Source: CAIJMI01 sp964448085
GTDB lineage: Bacteria > Patescibacteriota > Microgenomatia > UBA10105 > UBA927
NCBI GenBank assembly: GCA_964448085.1
Contig: CAYUUX010000005.1
Coordinates: forward strand, 1 to 43,374
DNA length: 43,374 nucleotides
Direction of reading: 5' to 3'
Below are positions 8,014 to 17,205 of the stretch, in pieces (the stretch's first letter is position 1; each line of letters opens with the position of its first letter). The notes beneath the pieces are model-generated. The model worked only from the letters and a program-made list of their open reading frames with translations. It had not been told where the DNA came from and made no database searches. Position numbers and translations under genes: made by a program.

Positions 8014-8603
8014 AAAAAGATATCCATAAAAAACAGATAATACGTATTGGTTTGGATTTTGATGGAGTGGTTGCGTACAATCCACTTCGGATAATCCGTG
8101 CACCGATAACATTTATCAAGCGGCACATACTTAAAAAGCACCGTACCGAATTTTATATTCCCACATCCCCTCTGATGAAATTTCTTTTTTGGCTCCCGCA
8201 CCAATGGAGTTTTTTTCCGGGAAAGGGCATGGGATATTTAAAACAGTTGGTACAAGAGGGAAGGGTGGAGGCATATATAGTGAGCGGACGGTATGGCTAT
8301 CTTGATGCGCAAATACCAACGTGGCTTCAACAGCGGGGGTTACAAAATGTGTTTACCGCTATTTATGCGAATGAACACAATGAACAGCCACATCTTTTCA
8401 AGGAACGAATGCTTAACAAACTTCACTTGGATTATTTTATCGAAGATAATCTTGACATCGTTGAATATTTGGTTACTAAAACAAAAACAAAGATTTACTG
8501 GATATATAACATATTTGACAAGAAACACGTATTTGTACATAAATACCCCTCACCAAAAGATGCTTTGTTGGGGATAAAGAGTGTTACTGTGATTAGCGAT
8601 TAA
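8010..8603 (+). CDS. HAD-like hydrolase / phosphatase
   Basis: 197 aa from ATG 8010, which overlaps the UbiA stop as ATGA. HAD motif I is LDFDGVV (nucleophile D16, general acid D18), motif II VSGR (S92), and motif IV IEDNLD (E145, D146). The cap region is small and basic. In mycobacterial arabinan synthesis the DPPR synthase product is dephosphorylated by a separate phosphatase; the coupled position suggests the same job here, although Rv3807c itself belongs to a different fold. The longer start at 7971 would overlap UbiA by 43 nt and is not favoured. Substrate unproven. Confidence 0.78.
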   Translation: MKKDIHKKQIIRIGLDFDGVVAYNPLRIIRAPITFIKRHILKKHRTEFYIPTSPLMKFLFWLPHQWSFFPGKGMGYLKQLVQEGRVEAYIVSGRYGYLDAQIPTWLQQRGLQNVFTAIYANEHNEQPHLFKERMLNKLHLDYFIEDNLDIVEYLVTKTKTKIYWIYNIFDKKHVFVHKYPSPKDALLGIKSVTVISD

Positions 8604-8635
8604 ACATCACGTTAGCTTTCCATGATTTTATTCTG

Positions 8636-8644
8636 TGGTATACT
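8636..8644 (+). promoter_or_regulatory. Extended -10 promoter of the epimerase gene
   Basis: TGGTATACT (TGnTATACT). Start ~8651, leader ~15 nt without a Shine-Dalgarno before ATG 8666. No clear -35. Confidence 0.6.
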
Positions 8645-8665
8645 CAATAAATTGTTTTTACTCAT

Positions 8666-9709
8666 ATGAAAGACGCACGTTTGTTTCTTGTAACCGGCGG
8701 ATCAGGATTTTTAGGAATTAACCTCATTCGATATCTTTTGGCCCGCGGATGTCACGTTCGATCTCTTGACATTGCTCCTTTTGCCTATCCAGAAAAAAAG
8801 CGCGTTGAAGTGATTACTGGAGACATCAGAAATAGAAAAGATGTGGACCTGGCAATGAAAGGCATAGACGTGGTCGTTCACTGTGCTGCCGCATTGCCGT
8901 TATATTCGAAAGAAGATATTTATTCTACGGAAGTACAAGGGACAGAAGTGGTATTGGCATCAGCACACAAGCACAAAGTGAAACGTGTCATCTACATTTC
9001 TTCAACTGCCGTATACGGGATACCGGATCACCATCCGATTTTTGAACATGATCGGATTACAGGAGTCGGTCCGTACGGTGAGGCAAAAATTCAGGCAGAA
9101 GCAGCGTGTAAGAGGACAAGGAAAAAAGGTATGTGTGTTCCCATCTTGCGTCCAAAAACGTTTGTTGGACCGGAGCGCCTTGGTATTTTCGGGATGCTTT
9201 ATGATTGGGCATATACAGGTCATGGATTTCCCATATTGGGTAATGGTACACACAAATACCAACTTATGGACGTTGAGGATCTTTGTCAATTCATATATCT
9301 CGTCAGTATAAAACCGGCAAAGCAGGTGAATGGGGAGTTTAATGTGGGTGCTGCAATGTACAAGACCATGAAAGAGGACTTCCAGGCCGTGCTTACCATG
9401 GCAGGACACGGAAAGCACGTAGTATGCTTCCCTGAAGGTCTTATTGTCTGGGGACTAAAGGTTTTGGAAAAACTTCACTTGTCTCCCGTATATCAATGGA
9501 TCTATGAAACCGCAGGAAAAGATTCCTATGTATCTATAGAGAAGGCAAAGAAGCTCGGATATGCGCCGAAGTACTCCAATGCAGATGCACTGCGACGAAA
9601 TTTTCAGTGGTATCTGGATAACCTTGCAAGTTTTTCCCACACAACAGGTATTTCTCACAGGACCCCCTGGAGTCAAGGCATTCTGAAATTTGCCAAACTC
9701 TTTTTTTAA
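8666..9709 (+). CDS. NAD-dependent epimerase/dehydratase (extended SDR)
   Basis: 347 aa. Nucleotide-sugar or lipid-sugar epimerase/reductase of the extended short-chain dehydrogenase family. TGGSGFLG (10-17) is the NAD(P)-binding loop, ISSTAVYG (111-118) carries the catalytic Ser/Thr, and YGEAK gives Tyr137 and Lys141. GNGTHKYQLMDVEDLC is the substrate-side motif found in UDP-glucose-4-epimerase-like and 3-beta-HSD-like members. Soluble and complete. It follows the UbiA-HAD pair after 62 nt with its own promoter. Its stop overlaps the reverse glycosyltransferase gene by 4 nt. Exact substrate cannot be told from sequence. Confidence 0.88.
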   Translation: MKDARLFLVTGGSGFLGINLIRYLLARGCHVRSLDIAPFAYPEKKRVEVITGDIRNRKDVDLAMKGIDVVVHCAAALPLYSKEDIYSTEVQGTEVVLASAHKHKVKRVIYISSTAVYGIPDHHPIFEHDRITGVGPYGEAKIQAEAACKRTRKKGMCVPILRPKTFVGPERLGIFGMLYDWAYTGHGFPILGNGTHKYQLMDVEDLCQFIYLVSIKPAKQVNGEFNVGAAMYKTMKEDFQAVLTMAGHGKHVVCFPEGLIVWGLKVLEKLHLSPVYQWIYETAGKDSYVSIEKAKKLGYAPKYSNADALRRNFQWYLDNLASFSHTTGISHRTPWSQGILKFAKLFF

Positions 9710-11334
9710 CGAAGTGATCGATACGATGGAGTTTTCTGAAAGATCATCACTTTGGGATGATCGTAGACGGTAAACGATTCGTCTGCGCTGCTGTCGTTAA
9801 TAGGAATGTTGAGAATCGGTATGGTGGGCAGGGTAGAGAATTCTGCAACTTTTTGGAACCCTAGGGAGCCATCAAATAACCTTTGATAGTAGGAAGCGGT
9901 TGTTTTATAGCATCGACCCACCGGAAGTCGATTGCAATTGGTCATTTTCATGAGTGGCACATATAAACGATTGCTTGCAACGATTATGTAGTCTGACTGA
10001 TTCAATGTGGTGTATATTTTTTTCCATTTGTCTTTCGTGTCACTATCATACAAAGGCAATTCCTTCATTTCGTACAAAGAAGCGGATGTAAGCGGTAAAC
10101 CGTCGTCCCAGTGCTCCAATGCAATTGTTGAGCCTTCTGGGATATTGGCAAGAATCCAATTGGTCGCTTGCGTTCGTGCATTCGGTTCTGTATAGATATG
10201 CATGAAAGCGCTTGTCCATAGAAGGATTCCTCCGGTTAAGCATACATAGATTATGTACGATTGTATTCGGGATGCTCTCCGAGTACTTTTTTCCATCAAT
10301 AACGCTGCACATATTGTTAGAATTGGATATATTGGCAAAAGATACCGCATAAATCCAATAGCGAATTTTCCCACTACACCAAAATAGATCCAAAAGAAGC
10401 TTAGAAGAATCCCTAGGGCATAATTTTTTTTGCGAATAAGCAAATACGTGCAAATACTTACTCCTAGTAGGGACATGGTTGCCAGTATTGTGCCTTGACC
10501 CCACAAAAAAATATTTGTGATTTCATATACGTAAGGGATTTTCCCCACATATTGGAGTGTGTAGGGGAAGGTAAATGCGCTTTTTGTCATTGCCTGTTGT
10601 TCTATGATCTGTCGGGAAAACGTCGCAAAATCCAGGAGAGCATAAGGTTGACAGCAAATAAAGGTGCTTACTCCTGCGAAGAGCATATAGGCTGCATGAA
10701 CGCATCGTTCTTTCCAATGAATCTGTATGTTGTATAAGAGTGTTACGCCAACGGGAATGGCAACCATGACACCGCTAAATTTTGTTGCAACAGCCATTCC
10801 GCAAGCGACACCGATTGTTACTGCGCGTACAGAAGAAGGCTTTTTATGGTAAAGCAACAACAGGTATATGGTTAACATCGTGAAAAATGTAAGCATCGTA
10901 TCAACCGCAAAGAAGTGGCTCAATTGTATGGGAAGGACAGAGCATGCATACCACAGGGCCCCAAAAAGTGCCGTGGTGCGTGTTTTAGAAAAATTCTTTA
11001 TGATGCCGTACAAAAGCAATAGTGTGCCGATATCAAAGATTGTGGAAATGACCCTTCCGACAAGTTGCATTTTTCCGTATGTAGCCAACAAAGGATTAAT
11101 AAAACCCACAACAGAACTTACGATTTTTAAGAGATATAACGGGAGGCTTCCGTACGCAAAAAAATGCGGATTCAGCTTGTCTGGCCAGGCAATATTTTCA
11201 ACGGTCATGATGATAAACCGTTCATCCGGATGCAGAGTATGGCCTTGGTCCCAATTAATGCCCGTTAAGCGGAAAAAGAGCGCGATAGTAACGATTCCCA
11301 TGACACCGAGAATTTCTTTCCAGTGTTTTTTCAT
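9706..11334 (-). CDS. Polytopic glycosyltransferase, PMT/ArnT-like (GT-C fold)
   Basis: 542 aa with an N-terminal helix, then an acidic loop HPDERF (35-40), the first-loop Asp-Glu motif of GT-C enzymes that use polyprenyl-phosphate sugars (dolichyl-phosphate-mannose protein mannosyltransferase / ArnT type). About ten hydrophobic segments follow, then a C-terminal ~150-residue domain outside the membrane (from ~TEPNARTQATNWILANIPEGS). That C-terminal block (WILANIPEGSTIALEHWDDGLP) is common in PMT_2-type proteins. The start ATG overlaps the stop of the upstream reverse gene (ATGA), so the two are co-translated. Likely transfers a lipid-linked sugar to an outer-surface acceptor. Confidence 0.82.
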   Translation of the reverse strand: MKKHWKEILGVMGIVTIALFFRLTGINWDQGHTLHPDERFIIMTVENIAWPDKLNPHFFAYGSLPLYLLKIVSSVVGFINPLLATYGKMQLVGRVISTIFDIGTLLLLYGIIKNFSKTRTTALFGALWYACSVLPIQLSHFFAVDTMLTFFTMLTIYLLLLYHKKPSSVRAVTIGVACGMAVATKFSGVMVAIPVGVTLLYNIQIHWKERCVHAAYMLFAGVSTFICCQPYALLDFATFSRQIIEQQAMTKSAFTFPYTLQYVGKIPYVYEITNIFLWGQGTILATMSLLGVSICTYLLIRKKNYALGILLSFFWIYFGVVGKFAIGFMRYLLPIYPILTICAALLMEKSTRRASRIQSYIIYVCLTGGILLWTSAFMHIYTEPNARTQATNWILANIPEGSTIALEHWDDGLPLTSASLYEMKELPLYDSDTKDKWKKIYTTLNQSDYIIVASNRLYVPLMKMTNCNRLPVGRCYKTTASYYQRLFDGSLGFQKVAEFSTLPTIPILNIPINDSSADESFTVYDHPKVMIFQKTPSYRSLR

Positions 11335-12995
11335 AAATCTTTACAGGATGTTTCCACGTCATACACACTTATACCAGAGATATCGTTTCGATAGATACGG
11401 GAAAACTGTTGAAACAATGCGAAATTGGGTTTGAGAAATTCTTCCGGCTTGTCTGCGAGTTCAACATATTTGATGTTGTATTGCTGTAGCAATACGCATG
11501 CCTGTGGTTTGCTTGTTGATTCAAATATCGCGACCTGTTGTTGTTCCCGTTGTCCAGCGTTGTATCCATAGGACCATGTGAAGTACGTATAGCCGGCAAA
11601 AATTTTCCTTCCTGCAATTGATGCAGGGTGATAAAACCAAGTGCTGTTCAAGATGACATCCTGGGGATTGGTGTTGGTACGGAAAAATTCCGCATCAACG
11701 TTTCGCGGCATATCCGATAGATGTCCTTTCTCTTCATTTGCAATGGGAAACAGATCAATAATACCGGAGAGCGTCAAGAAGAACATAAGTACTCCGATTA
11801 AAAGATAGCCGATATACCGGATTGAGAGGTGGACCGTGTATTTTTTTATTATCCCAACAAGCCATACAAGCGCATAAGCGGTAAAAAGATTTCCTATGAT
11901 GATGAAGAAATTCAACAATTTGTGGTTGTTGATCATATCCGGGGAAAACCGAAGGATATTTGGTGCTGCAAACAGAAGCACCATCGGGACGATGCATAGT
12001 CTTCGAATTTTTCGGGGCGCGAGTACAAAACCAAGAGGTATCGTGAACAGGGATAAACCAAGATTGTGCCACCAAAATAGGCCAAATGACGCCGCGGTGA
12101 ACGGTCTTTTGACAAGATATCCGGGGTCAAATACCACTGCGCCCGATGGGTCCGTTAATACTAATAGTAAAAGAAAATAGGGAAGGGAAAAGAGAGCGGC
12201 AACAAGTAAAGGTATGCGCGTGTTTTTATTCAGGAGAAAGAGCCACGCAAACCATATTGCGGCGATGAGCGCTGATGCTTGGTTCGTGAAAAGGAGTATT
12301 GCCATACAGAGCGTTACCATGACCGATGCATTGAGTTTCTTCCGCAGAGACATGGTTTGTAATCCGGACAGAAGCAGGATTCCTACCAAAATACATGCAT
12401 AGGAAAATGCCAGATGTCGTTGGTTGGTATAGATATTTAAATTCCAAAATGCACTTACGAGCCCCTGATCCCACGGGCCAAACGCCGGGAATTTGCTGTT
12501 TGTCAGAATATCCATAATGGTATGGACGGAAAGTGGATGCGTAGCAAAAAACCGCAAGAAGGAAAGCGAGCTGTTGAATAAAAACAACACCATTGCAATA
12601 CCGCCGACAACCCATCTCCCAAAAAGTTTTTTGCCGGATACTGCTATCAAAATCATAAGCCCTGCAAATCCGAGAACACTCGGAATGTTGAGTGCATAAT
12701 CAATGCGAAGCCCTATCCGTTCGAGCGTGCCTACAACCCAATAAAACAGGAAGTGATACCGAATCGGGGTTCCGGGATAGAGGGGCGACTCGATCGGCCA
12801 GTTGTTTCCCAGGGAAAACGAACGGATAAGCGGAATGTGGGCGCCAAAGTCGCTCCACGCCTTCGGTGCTATGAGTATCGAAGACGACGCTTTGTCGTAA
12901 CCGAATGTATGCAGCATGAGCCATGAAGCGAAGAGAATGGCAAAAATCGATATAAAGAAAACTATAGAGAGGGTGCGTTCTTTTTGCACATTCAT
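11331..12995 (-). CDS. Polytopic membrane protein, glycosyltransferase-like, distant DUF2298 relative
   Basis: 554 aa from ATG 12995. About eleven hydrophobic segments, an early acidic loop (APKAWSDFGAHIPLIRSF) and the aromatic motif GTPIRYHFLFYW, which parallels GGYINYYYFGH of the DUF2298 protein encoded divergently next door. The C-terminal ~150 residues are soluble (PRNVDAEFFRTNTNPQDVI) and end in a segment on Tyr-rich loop residues, as in other GT-C proteins. ATG 12995 is chosen because the ATG at 13016 lies just upstream of the predicted transcription start (~13010). Stop overlaps the next gene as ATGA. Probably envelope glycan synthesis; substrate unknown. Confidence 0.75.
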   Translation of the reverse strand: MNVQKERTLSIVFFISIFAILFASWLMLHTFGYDKASSSILIAPKAWSDFGAHIPLIRSFSLGNNWPIESPLYPGTPIRYHFLFYWVVGTLERIGLRIDYALNIPSVLGFAGLMILIAVSGKKLFGRWVVGGIAMVLFLFNSSLSFLRFFATHPLSVHTIMDILTNSKFPAFGPWDQGLVSAFWNLNIYTNQRHLAFSYACILVGILLLSGLQTMSLRKKLNASVMVTLCMAILLFTNQASALIAAIWFAWLFLLNKNTRIPLLVAALFSLPYFLLLLVLTDPSGAVVFDPGYLVKRPFTAASFGLFWWHNLGLSLFTIPLGFVLAPRKIRRLCIVPMVLLFAAPNILRFSPDMINNHKLLNFFIIIGNLFTAYALVWLVGIIKKYTVHLSIRYIGYLLIGVLMFFLTLSGIIDLFPIANEEKGHLSDMPRNVDAEFFRTNTNPQDVILNSTWFYHPASIAGRKIFAGYTYFTWSYGYNAGQREQQQVAIFESTSKPQACVLLQQYNIKYVELADKPEEFLKPNFALFQQFSRIYRNDISGISVYDVETSCKDL

Positions 12996-13016
12996 ATGTA
13001 TGTTGCCTATTACCAT

Positions 13017-13025
13017 AGTATATCA
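13017..13025 (-). promoter_or_regulatory. Extended -10 promoter of the 12995-9706 operon
   Basis: Reverse strand TGATATACT (TGnTATACT); start ~13010, leader ~15 nt to ATG 12995. Back to back with the forward -10 at 13059. Confidence 0.58.
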
Positions 13026-13058
13026 AGGGATACGATTTATTTTTTATTGTATATCCTC

Positions 13059-13064
13059 TATACT
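13059..13064 (+). promoter_or_regulatory. -10 element of the DUF2298 gene
   Basis: TATACT; start ~13071, one base before ATG 13072, so a leaderless mRNA is expected. The -35 (TTTATT near 13036) is weak. Confidence 0.55.
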
Positions 13065-13071
13065 CAAGCCT

Positions 13072-15402
13072 ATGCCATGGTCTGATATTGCGTTGGTTTT
13101 TCAATGGTGGAGCACGCTTTTTTTTGTCGGTGTAGCAGCGTTTCCGCTGACCAAATACCTGTTTTCTTCCTGGTATGACCGGGGATACGTCTTTGCGAAG
13201 GCCGTTGGATTTGCGGTTGTTTCGTATTGTGTTTATGTAGCTGGCACGCTTCATGTTGCTCCATTTACCTACTGGACTATTGTCGGGAGCATGACGCTTC
13301 TTTTTGTTGTCAGCCTTCTTATTCCACGATTTTCCCAGATACGAAACGGAACATTCCGCATACAGCACGTTATCACGCCGGAACGTATACGGTTATTATG
13401 GGTGATTTTGCTTGAAGAGGTGGCATTTTTTGCTCTCTTATTGTTCTGGAGTTTTATAAAAGCGCATGAACCTTCCATTAACGGGTTGGAGAAGTTCATG
13501 GATTACGGGTACATGCACACCATATTTAACAGCAGATATTTTCCAGCCCCAGACATGTGGTGGGCTGGGGGATATATTAATTATTACTATTTTGGTCATT
13601 TGGTGACCGCACTTTTGACACGATTAGCAGGCATGTCTCTTGATATGACGTTCAACCTCATGCTTGCAACGTTGTTTGCGCTAACTGCGTCCATGAGTTT
13701 CGGGATTGGCTATCAGCTTTTCCGTGTTACGTCCCAAGCGGTGCATGATACACAAGAAAAAGTACAGCCGAGATGGTATGGTATTTTGCAACGGCACGGG
13801 AAACCCGTTGTTGCTGGTATCTTGACATCATTTTTGGTGACGCTTGCCGGTAACATGCAAACGCTGTATGCCTTTACCAAAGGGTATACAGGAGAAGACG
13901 TGAAGCCTTTTTGGGAATTGTTTTGGAAATGGAGTGAACTCAATACCGGTCTTGGTGAGGGAATGCTTCGGTATTGGTATGCAAATGCCACCCGGTTTAT
14001 TCCATTCACAATTCATGAATTTCCCAGTTACTCCTTTGTCGTATCCGATGTGCATGGACACGTACTTTCCTTACCATTTGTGCTCTTGGCGCTTGGTATG
14101 CTTATTACCTTTTTCCTATTTCGGTATTCCCATACAAGCGCGATCAATTACGAAAAGCACGTGGGGTTTTTAGGGTTCTACGGATTTTTAGTTGGTATAT
14201 TGCTGATGACGAATGCATTGGACGGGCCTATTTATGGGGGAATATTTGCACTGTTATGGCTTGTTATCGTCATTCTTCCTTCCAAAGAAAAAGCGCTTCG
14301 TGAATGGTATGACTATATCTGGCCGGTGGTGATGGTAGCACTTGTGGCACTTGTCACAGCGCTGCCGTTTTTGTATTTCTTTGATTCATTTGCAACCGGC
14401 ATAGGGGTGAATTGTCCACCTGTATCCCTTTCCGGAAGTAAGATTGGCCCTTTTGTTTTTGAAGAAGTGGAAAAGTGTCAACACTCACCGCTATGGATGA
14501 TGTCGCTTTTGTGGGGATTTTTTTGGTATTGTGGCACATGGATGTACACACGGTTTTTTCGGAAACGTGATGATAATACGGAGAGTATACTTCGCATACT
14601 TAAAGTGTTCTTTCTTTTTAGTATTGGCCTTATTATCTTTCCGGAGTTTTTGTATGTGAAAGATATTTATCCTGGACACTTCCGGAGTAACACCATGTTT
14701 AAACTGGGATATCAGGCATTCATCATGTGGTCGATAATAGCAGGGTACGTCATATCCACCATGCTGTTTCGAAAACGATTTCCGTCTCACGAAAAAAAGC
14801 GAACAGTTCCACTTTTTGGATATGAGGCGCCGTTACCAAATACCCGCCAACTTCGAACGATCTTTATCATATGTCTGATCCCACAACTCTTTTTGGTATC
14901 CATATATCCCATATTTTCCATCAGATCGTATTTTGGGGAGTTGAGAACATACGAGAGTATCTCTGGTATGCGTTGGTTTGAGGACAAGTATCCAAGTGAC
15001 TGGAAAGCGGTTCTCTGGCTTCGAGAGAAAGCAGAGGAAGGGAGGAAAACGGGAAAAGCGCCCATAATCGTTGAAGCGGATGGGGAAAGCTACACTGACT
15101 ACAATCTCATATCTTCTTTTTCGGGTCTCTCCACAGTGAGCGGATGGGGTGTACACGAATGGTTGTGGCGGGGAAGTTGGGATATCGTGGCCCCACGCGT
15201 TGAGGATATACGCATCATCTATGAATCTTCCGACCCTCAAGAAGTGTTACATATCCTTTCTAAATATTCTGTCCGGTATGTTGTCGTTGGCGCAATGGAG
15301 CGGGAGAAGTATCAGATGCTTGAAACGGATAAGTTCAACAACATCGGTGTTCCGGTATTTGTCTCCGGGACAACAACGATTTGGGAGATTGAGAAGCGAT
15401 AA
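13072..15402 (+). CDS. DUF2298 (YYY) polytopic membrane protein
   Basis: 776 aa from ATG 13072. The diagnostic motif GGYINYYYFGH (near residue 165) identifies the Chlor_Arch_YYY / DUF2298 family of large membrane proteins, thought to be GT-C-like glycosyltransferases. More than ten hydrophobic segments are visible; other family signatures are the FVVSDVHGHVLSLP loop (Asp-x-His) and NALDGPIYG. The C-terminus (from about GMRWFEDKYPSDWKAVLWLREK) is a soluble domain typical of the family, with EADGESYTDY and WGVHEWLWRG. A longer frame from 12916 would overlap the divergent gene and start upstream of the promoter, so it is rejected. Alone on its strand, followed by rho after 227 nt. Confidence 0.88.
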   Translation: MPWSDIALVFQWWSTLFFVGVAAFPLTKYLFSSWYDRGYVFAKAVGFAVVSYCVYVAGTLHVAPFTYWTIVGSMTLLFVVSLLIPRFSQIRNGTFRIQHVITPERIRLLWVILLEEVAFFALLLFWSFIKAHEPSINGLEKFMDYGYMHTIFNSRYFPAPDMWWAGGYINYYYFGHLVTALLTRLAGMSLDMTFNLMLATLFALTASMSFGIGYQLFRVTSQAVHDTQEKVQPRWYGILQRHGKPVVAGILTSFLVTLAGNMQTLYAFTKGYTGEDVKPFWELFWKWSELNTGLGEGMLRYWYANATRFIPFTIHEFPSYSFVVSDVHGHVLSLPFVLLALGMLITFFLFRYSHTSAINYEKHVGFLGFYGFLVGILLMTNALDGPIYGGIFALLWLVIVILPSKEKALREWYDYIWPVVMVALVALVTALPFLYFFDSFATGIGVNCPPVSLSGSKIGPFVFEEVEKCQHSPLWMMSLLWGFFWYCGTWMYTRFFRKRDDNTESILRILKVFFLFSIGLIIFPEFLYVKDIYPGHFRSNTMFKLGYQAFIMWSIIAGYVISTMLFRKRFPSHEKKRTVPLFGYEAPLPNTRQLRTIFIICLIPQLFLVSIYPIFSIRSYFGELRTYESISGMRWFEDKYPSDWKAVLWLREKAEEGRKTGKAPIIVEADGESYTDYNLISSFSGLSTVSGWGVHEWLWRGSWDIVAPRVEDIRIIYESSDPQEVLHILSKYSVRYVVVGAMEREKYQMLETDKFNNIGVPVFVSGTTTIWEIEKR

Positions 15403-15595
15403 ACGGAATTTGGATATTGACAAACAAAGCGGATGTATGATTAAATGCGGCCACGTACGAATACTGTTTCTTCTTACGTACGGAATATATTTTTCATGAA
15501 TTTCAGCGATCAGATGCGTAATTCCATTATGTATTAATTGTTTTTTTAACCCTAAGGACGTGGTGCAACAAAAGCAAAACGCGTAAGATCTTCCG

Positions 15596-15624
15596 TTTTC
15601 ACTTTTTTCGCACCGTCGTATATC
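15596..15624 (+). promoter_or_regulatory. Possible promoter of rho
   Basis: TTTTCA (15596-15601), 17-nt spacer, TATATC (15619-15624). Start ~15630, at the ATG of rho, again leaderless. Moderate match only. Confidence 0.4.
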
Positions 15625-15629
15625 ATATT

Positions 15630-17204
15630 ATGGCTTACCGAGCCACCACAAAAAAAGCCGCTTCTTCCAAAAAGAAAAGCGACATCGTACAAGAACCTCA
15701 GGTTGCCGCATTTACGGAGCCAATTGAAGTGCCCAAACAAGGACTTTCCATTGACGATCTCATTGGTGGTCCCAAAAGCGATATGCCTGTTGACACGCAG
15801 CCAATCGTTCAAAACATTCCTGAGGAAAAAGAAAAAGGTGACGTACAGGAACCCCAAATCACTCCTTCTTCCCAACAACCCATGCGTTCTCCGGTGCACA
15901 GACCCGGCGGATATGGCAGACCACAGTTTTCTCGGGGTCGATATGATCGGCCGATGGGAAGGAATTTTGGCGGTCAAGGATATCAACAGTCCGGATATCA
16001 GGGGAATTTCCGCAGAATGCAGCGTGACTTTGTCCCAACGGCAGACGGTGCAGGGTTTACTGCAGACATCAACGTTCCGACGGAGACCGTTAAAGGCATA
16101 CTCGATTTGACGCCGGAAGGGCATGGATTTTTGCGTCCGAAATTCACTCCATCAGACAAAGACGTGTATATATCTCAGTCTCAGATCCGACGGTTTTTAC
16201 TTCGAAACGGCGATGAAGTAGAGGGGCAAGCCAGACAACCAAAAGAAAACGAACGGTATTGGGGACTATTAAAAGTAGAAAAAATAAATGGAGTGGTTGC
16301 CGAAGAGATGACTAATCGACCACGATTTGATGACCTCACTCCCATTTATCCCAATACGCTTCTGCGTCTGGAAACGGGACAGTTTCCGCTTTCAACACGC
16401 ATGATGGATTTGTTGTCTCCGATCGGATTTGGGCAAAGAGGATTGATTGTCTCTCCTCCCAAAGCGGGGAAAACGACCATTCTCAAAGAGATTGCTGCTG
16501 GAGTATCTGCAAACTACCCAAATGTTCATCTGATGGCAGCACTTATTGGAGAACGGCCGGAGGAAGTGACGGATTTAACACGCAGCATCAAAGGGGAAGT
16601 GTTGGCGAGTAATTTTGACGAATCACCACAGGCGCAAACCCGTGTTGCGGAAATTGCGTTGGATCGTGCAAAACGGCTTGTGGAGATGGGCAAAGACGTT
16701 GTCGTTTTGCTGGATTCAATTACCAGGCTTGCCCGCGCATACAATCTTGTGGTCAATCCATCCGGAAGAACGCTTTCCGGAGGATTTGATCCGGCAGCGC
16801 TGTATCCGGCAAAGAAGTTTTTGGGTGCAGCACGATGTGTGGAAGCCGCACCGGATTCAGGGAAATCAACGAACGGATCGCTGACCGTTATCGGTACTGC
16901 ATTGGTTGATACGGGAAGTCGAATGGATGATCTCATCTACGAGGAATTCAAGGGAACTGGCAACATGGAGCTCCACTTGTCAAGAAAATTGCAGGAACGC
17001 CGTGTATTTCCGGCAATTGACGTTGCAACATCAGGAACCCGTCACGACGAACTCATGCTTGGGGAGGAGACAATGAAACGCGTGACAACCTTGCGGCACA
17101 TGCTCACGCTCCTGTCTGACGATGAGCAGACAGCAATGATGATTGAACGGCTGAACAAAACGAATTCCAACGAAGAATTCTTGGAAAGCCTCAGTCAGGG
17201 ATAA
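15630..17204 (+). CDS. rho: Transcription termination factor Rho with disordered N-terminus
   Basis: 524 aa (E. coli Rho has 419). Hexameric RNA helicase that ends transcription. Residues 1-~148 are low complexity, first Lys/Pro/Glu-rich, then Arg/Gly/Gln/Tyr-rich (RPGGYGRPQFSRGRYDRP), i.e. an intrinsically disordered extension. The RNA-binding cold-shock-like domain follows (GILDLTPEGHGFLRPKF, VYISQSQIRRFLLRNGDEV), then the RecA-like motor with Walker A PPKAGKTT (Lys281), Walker B VVVLLDSITRLARAYN and the secondary-site loop GTGNMELHLSRKLQERR. Compared with E. coli, LLIDERPEEV reads ALIGERPEEV and a ~9-residue insert (APDSGKSTN) lies before GSLTVIGTAL. Stop is one base from the stop of the convergent collagen-like gene. 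Confidence 0.95.
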   Translation: MAYRATTKKAASSKKKSDIVQEPQVAAFTEPIEVPKQGLSIDDLIGGPKSDMPVDTQPIVQNIPEEKEKGDVQEPQITPSSQQPMRSPVHRPGGYGRPQFSRGRYDRPMGRNFGGQGYQQSGYQGNFRRMQRDFVPTADGAGFTADINVPTETVKGILDLTPEGHGFLRPKFTPSDKDVYISQSQIRRFLLRNGDEVEGQARQPKENERYWGLLKVEKINGVVAEEMTNRPRFDDLTPIYPNTLLRLETGQFPLSTRMMDLLSPIGFGQRGLIVSPPKAGKTTILKEIAAGVSANYPNVHLMAALIGERPEEVTDLTRSIKGEVLASNFDESPQAQTRVAEIALDRAKRLVEMGKDVVVLLDSITRLARAYNLVVNPSGRTLSGGFDPAALYPAKKFLGAARCVEAAPDSGKSTNGSLTVIGTALVDTGSRMDDLIYEEFKGTGNMELHLSRKLQERRVFPAIDVATSGTRHDELMLGEETMKRVTTLRHMLTLLSDDEQTAMMIERLNKTNSNEEFLESLSQG

Positions 17205-17205
17205 A

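Noticed and set aside
12916..13071. 52-residue N-terminal extension of the DUF2298 protein
   Set aside because: It overlaps the divergent gene and lies upstream of the TATACT box at 13059-13064; the start at 13072 fits the promoter and begins directly at a plausible membrane protein N-terminus.
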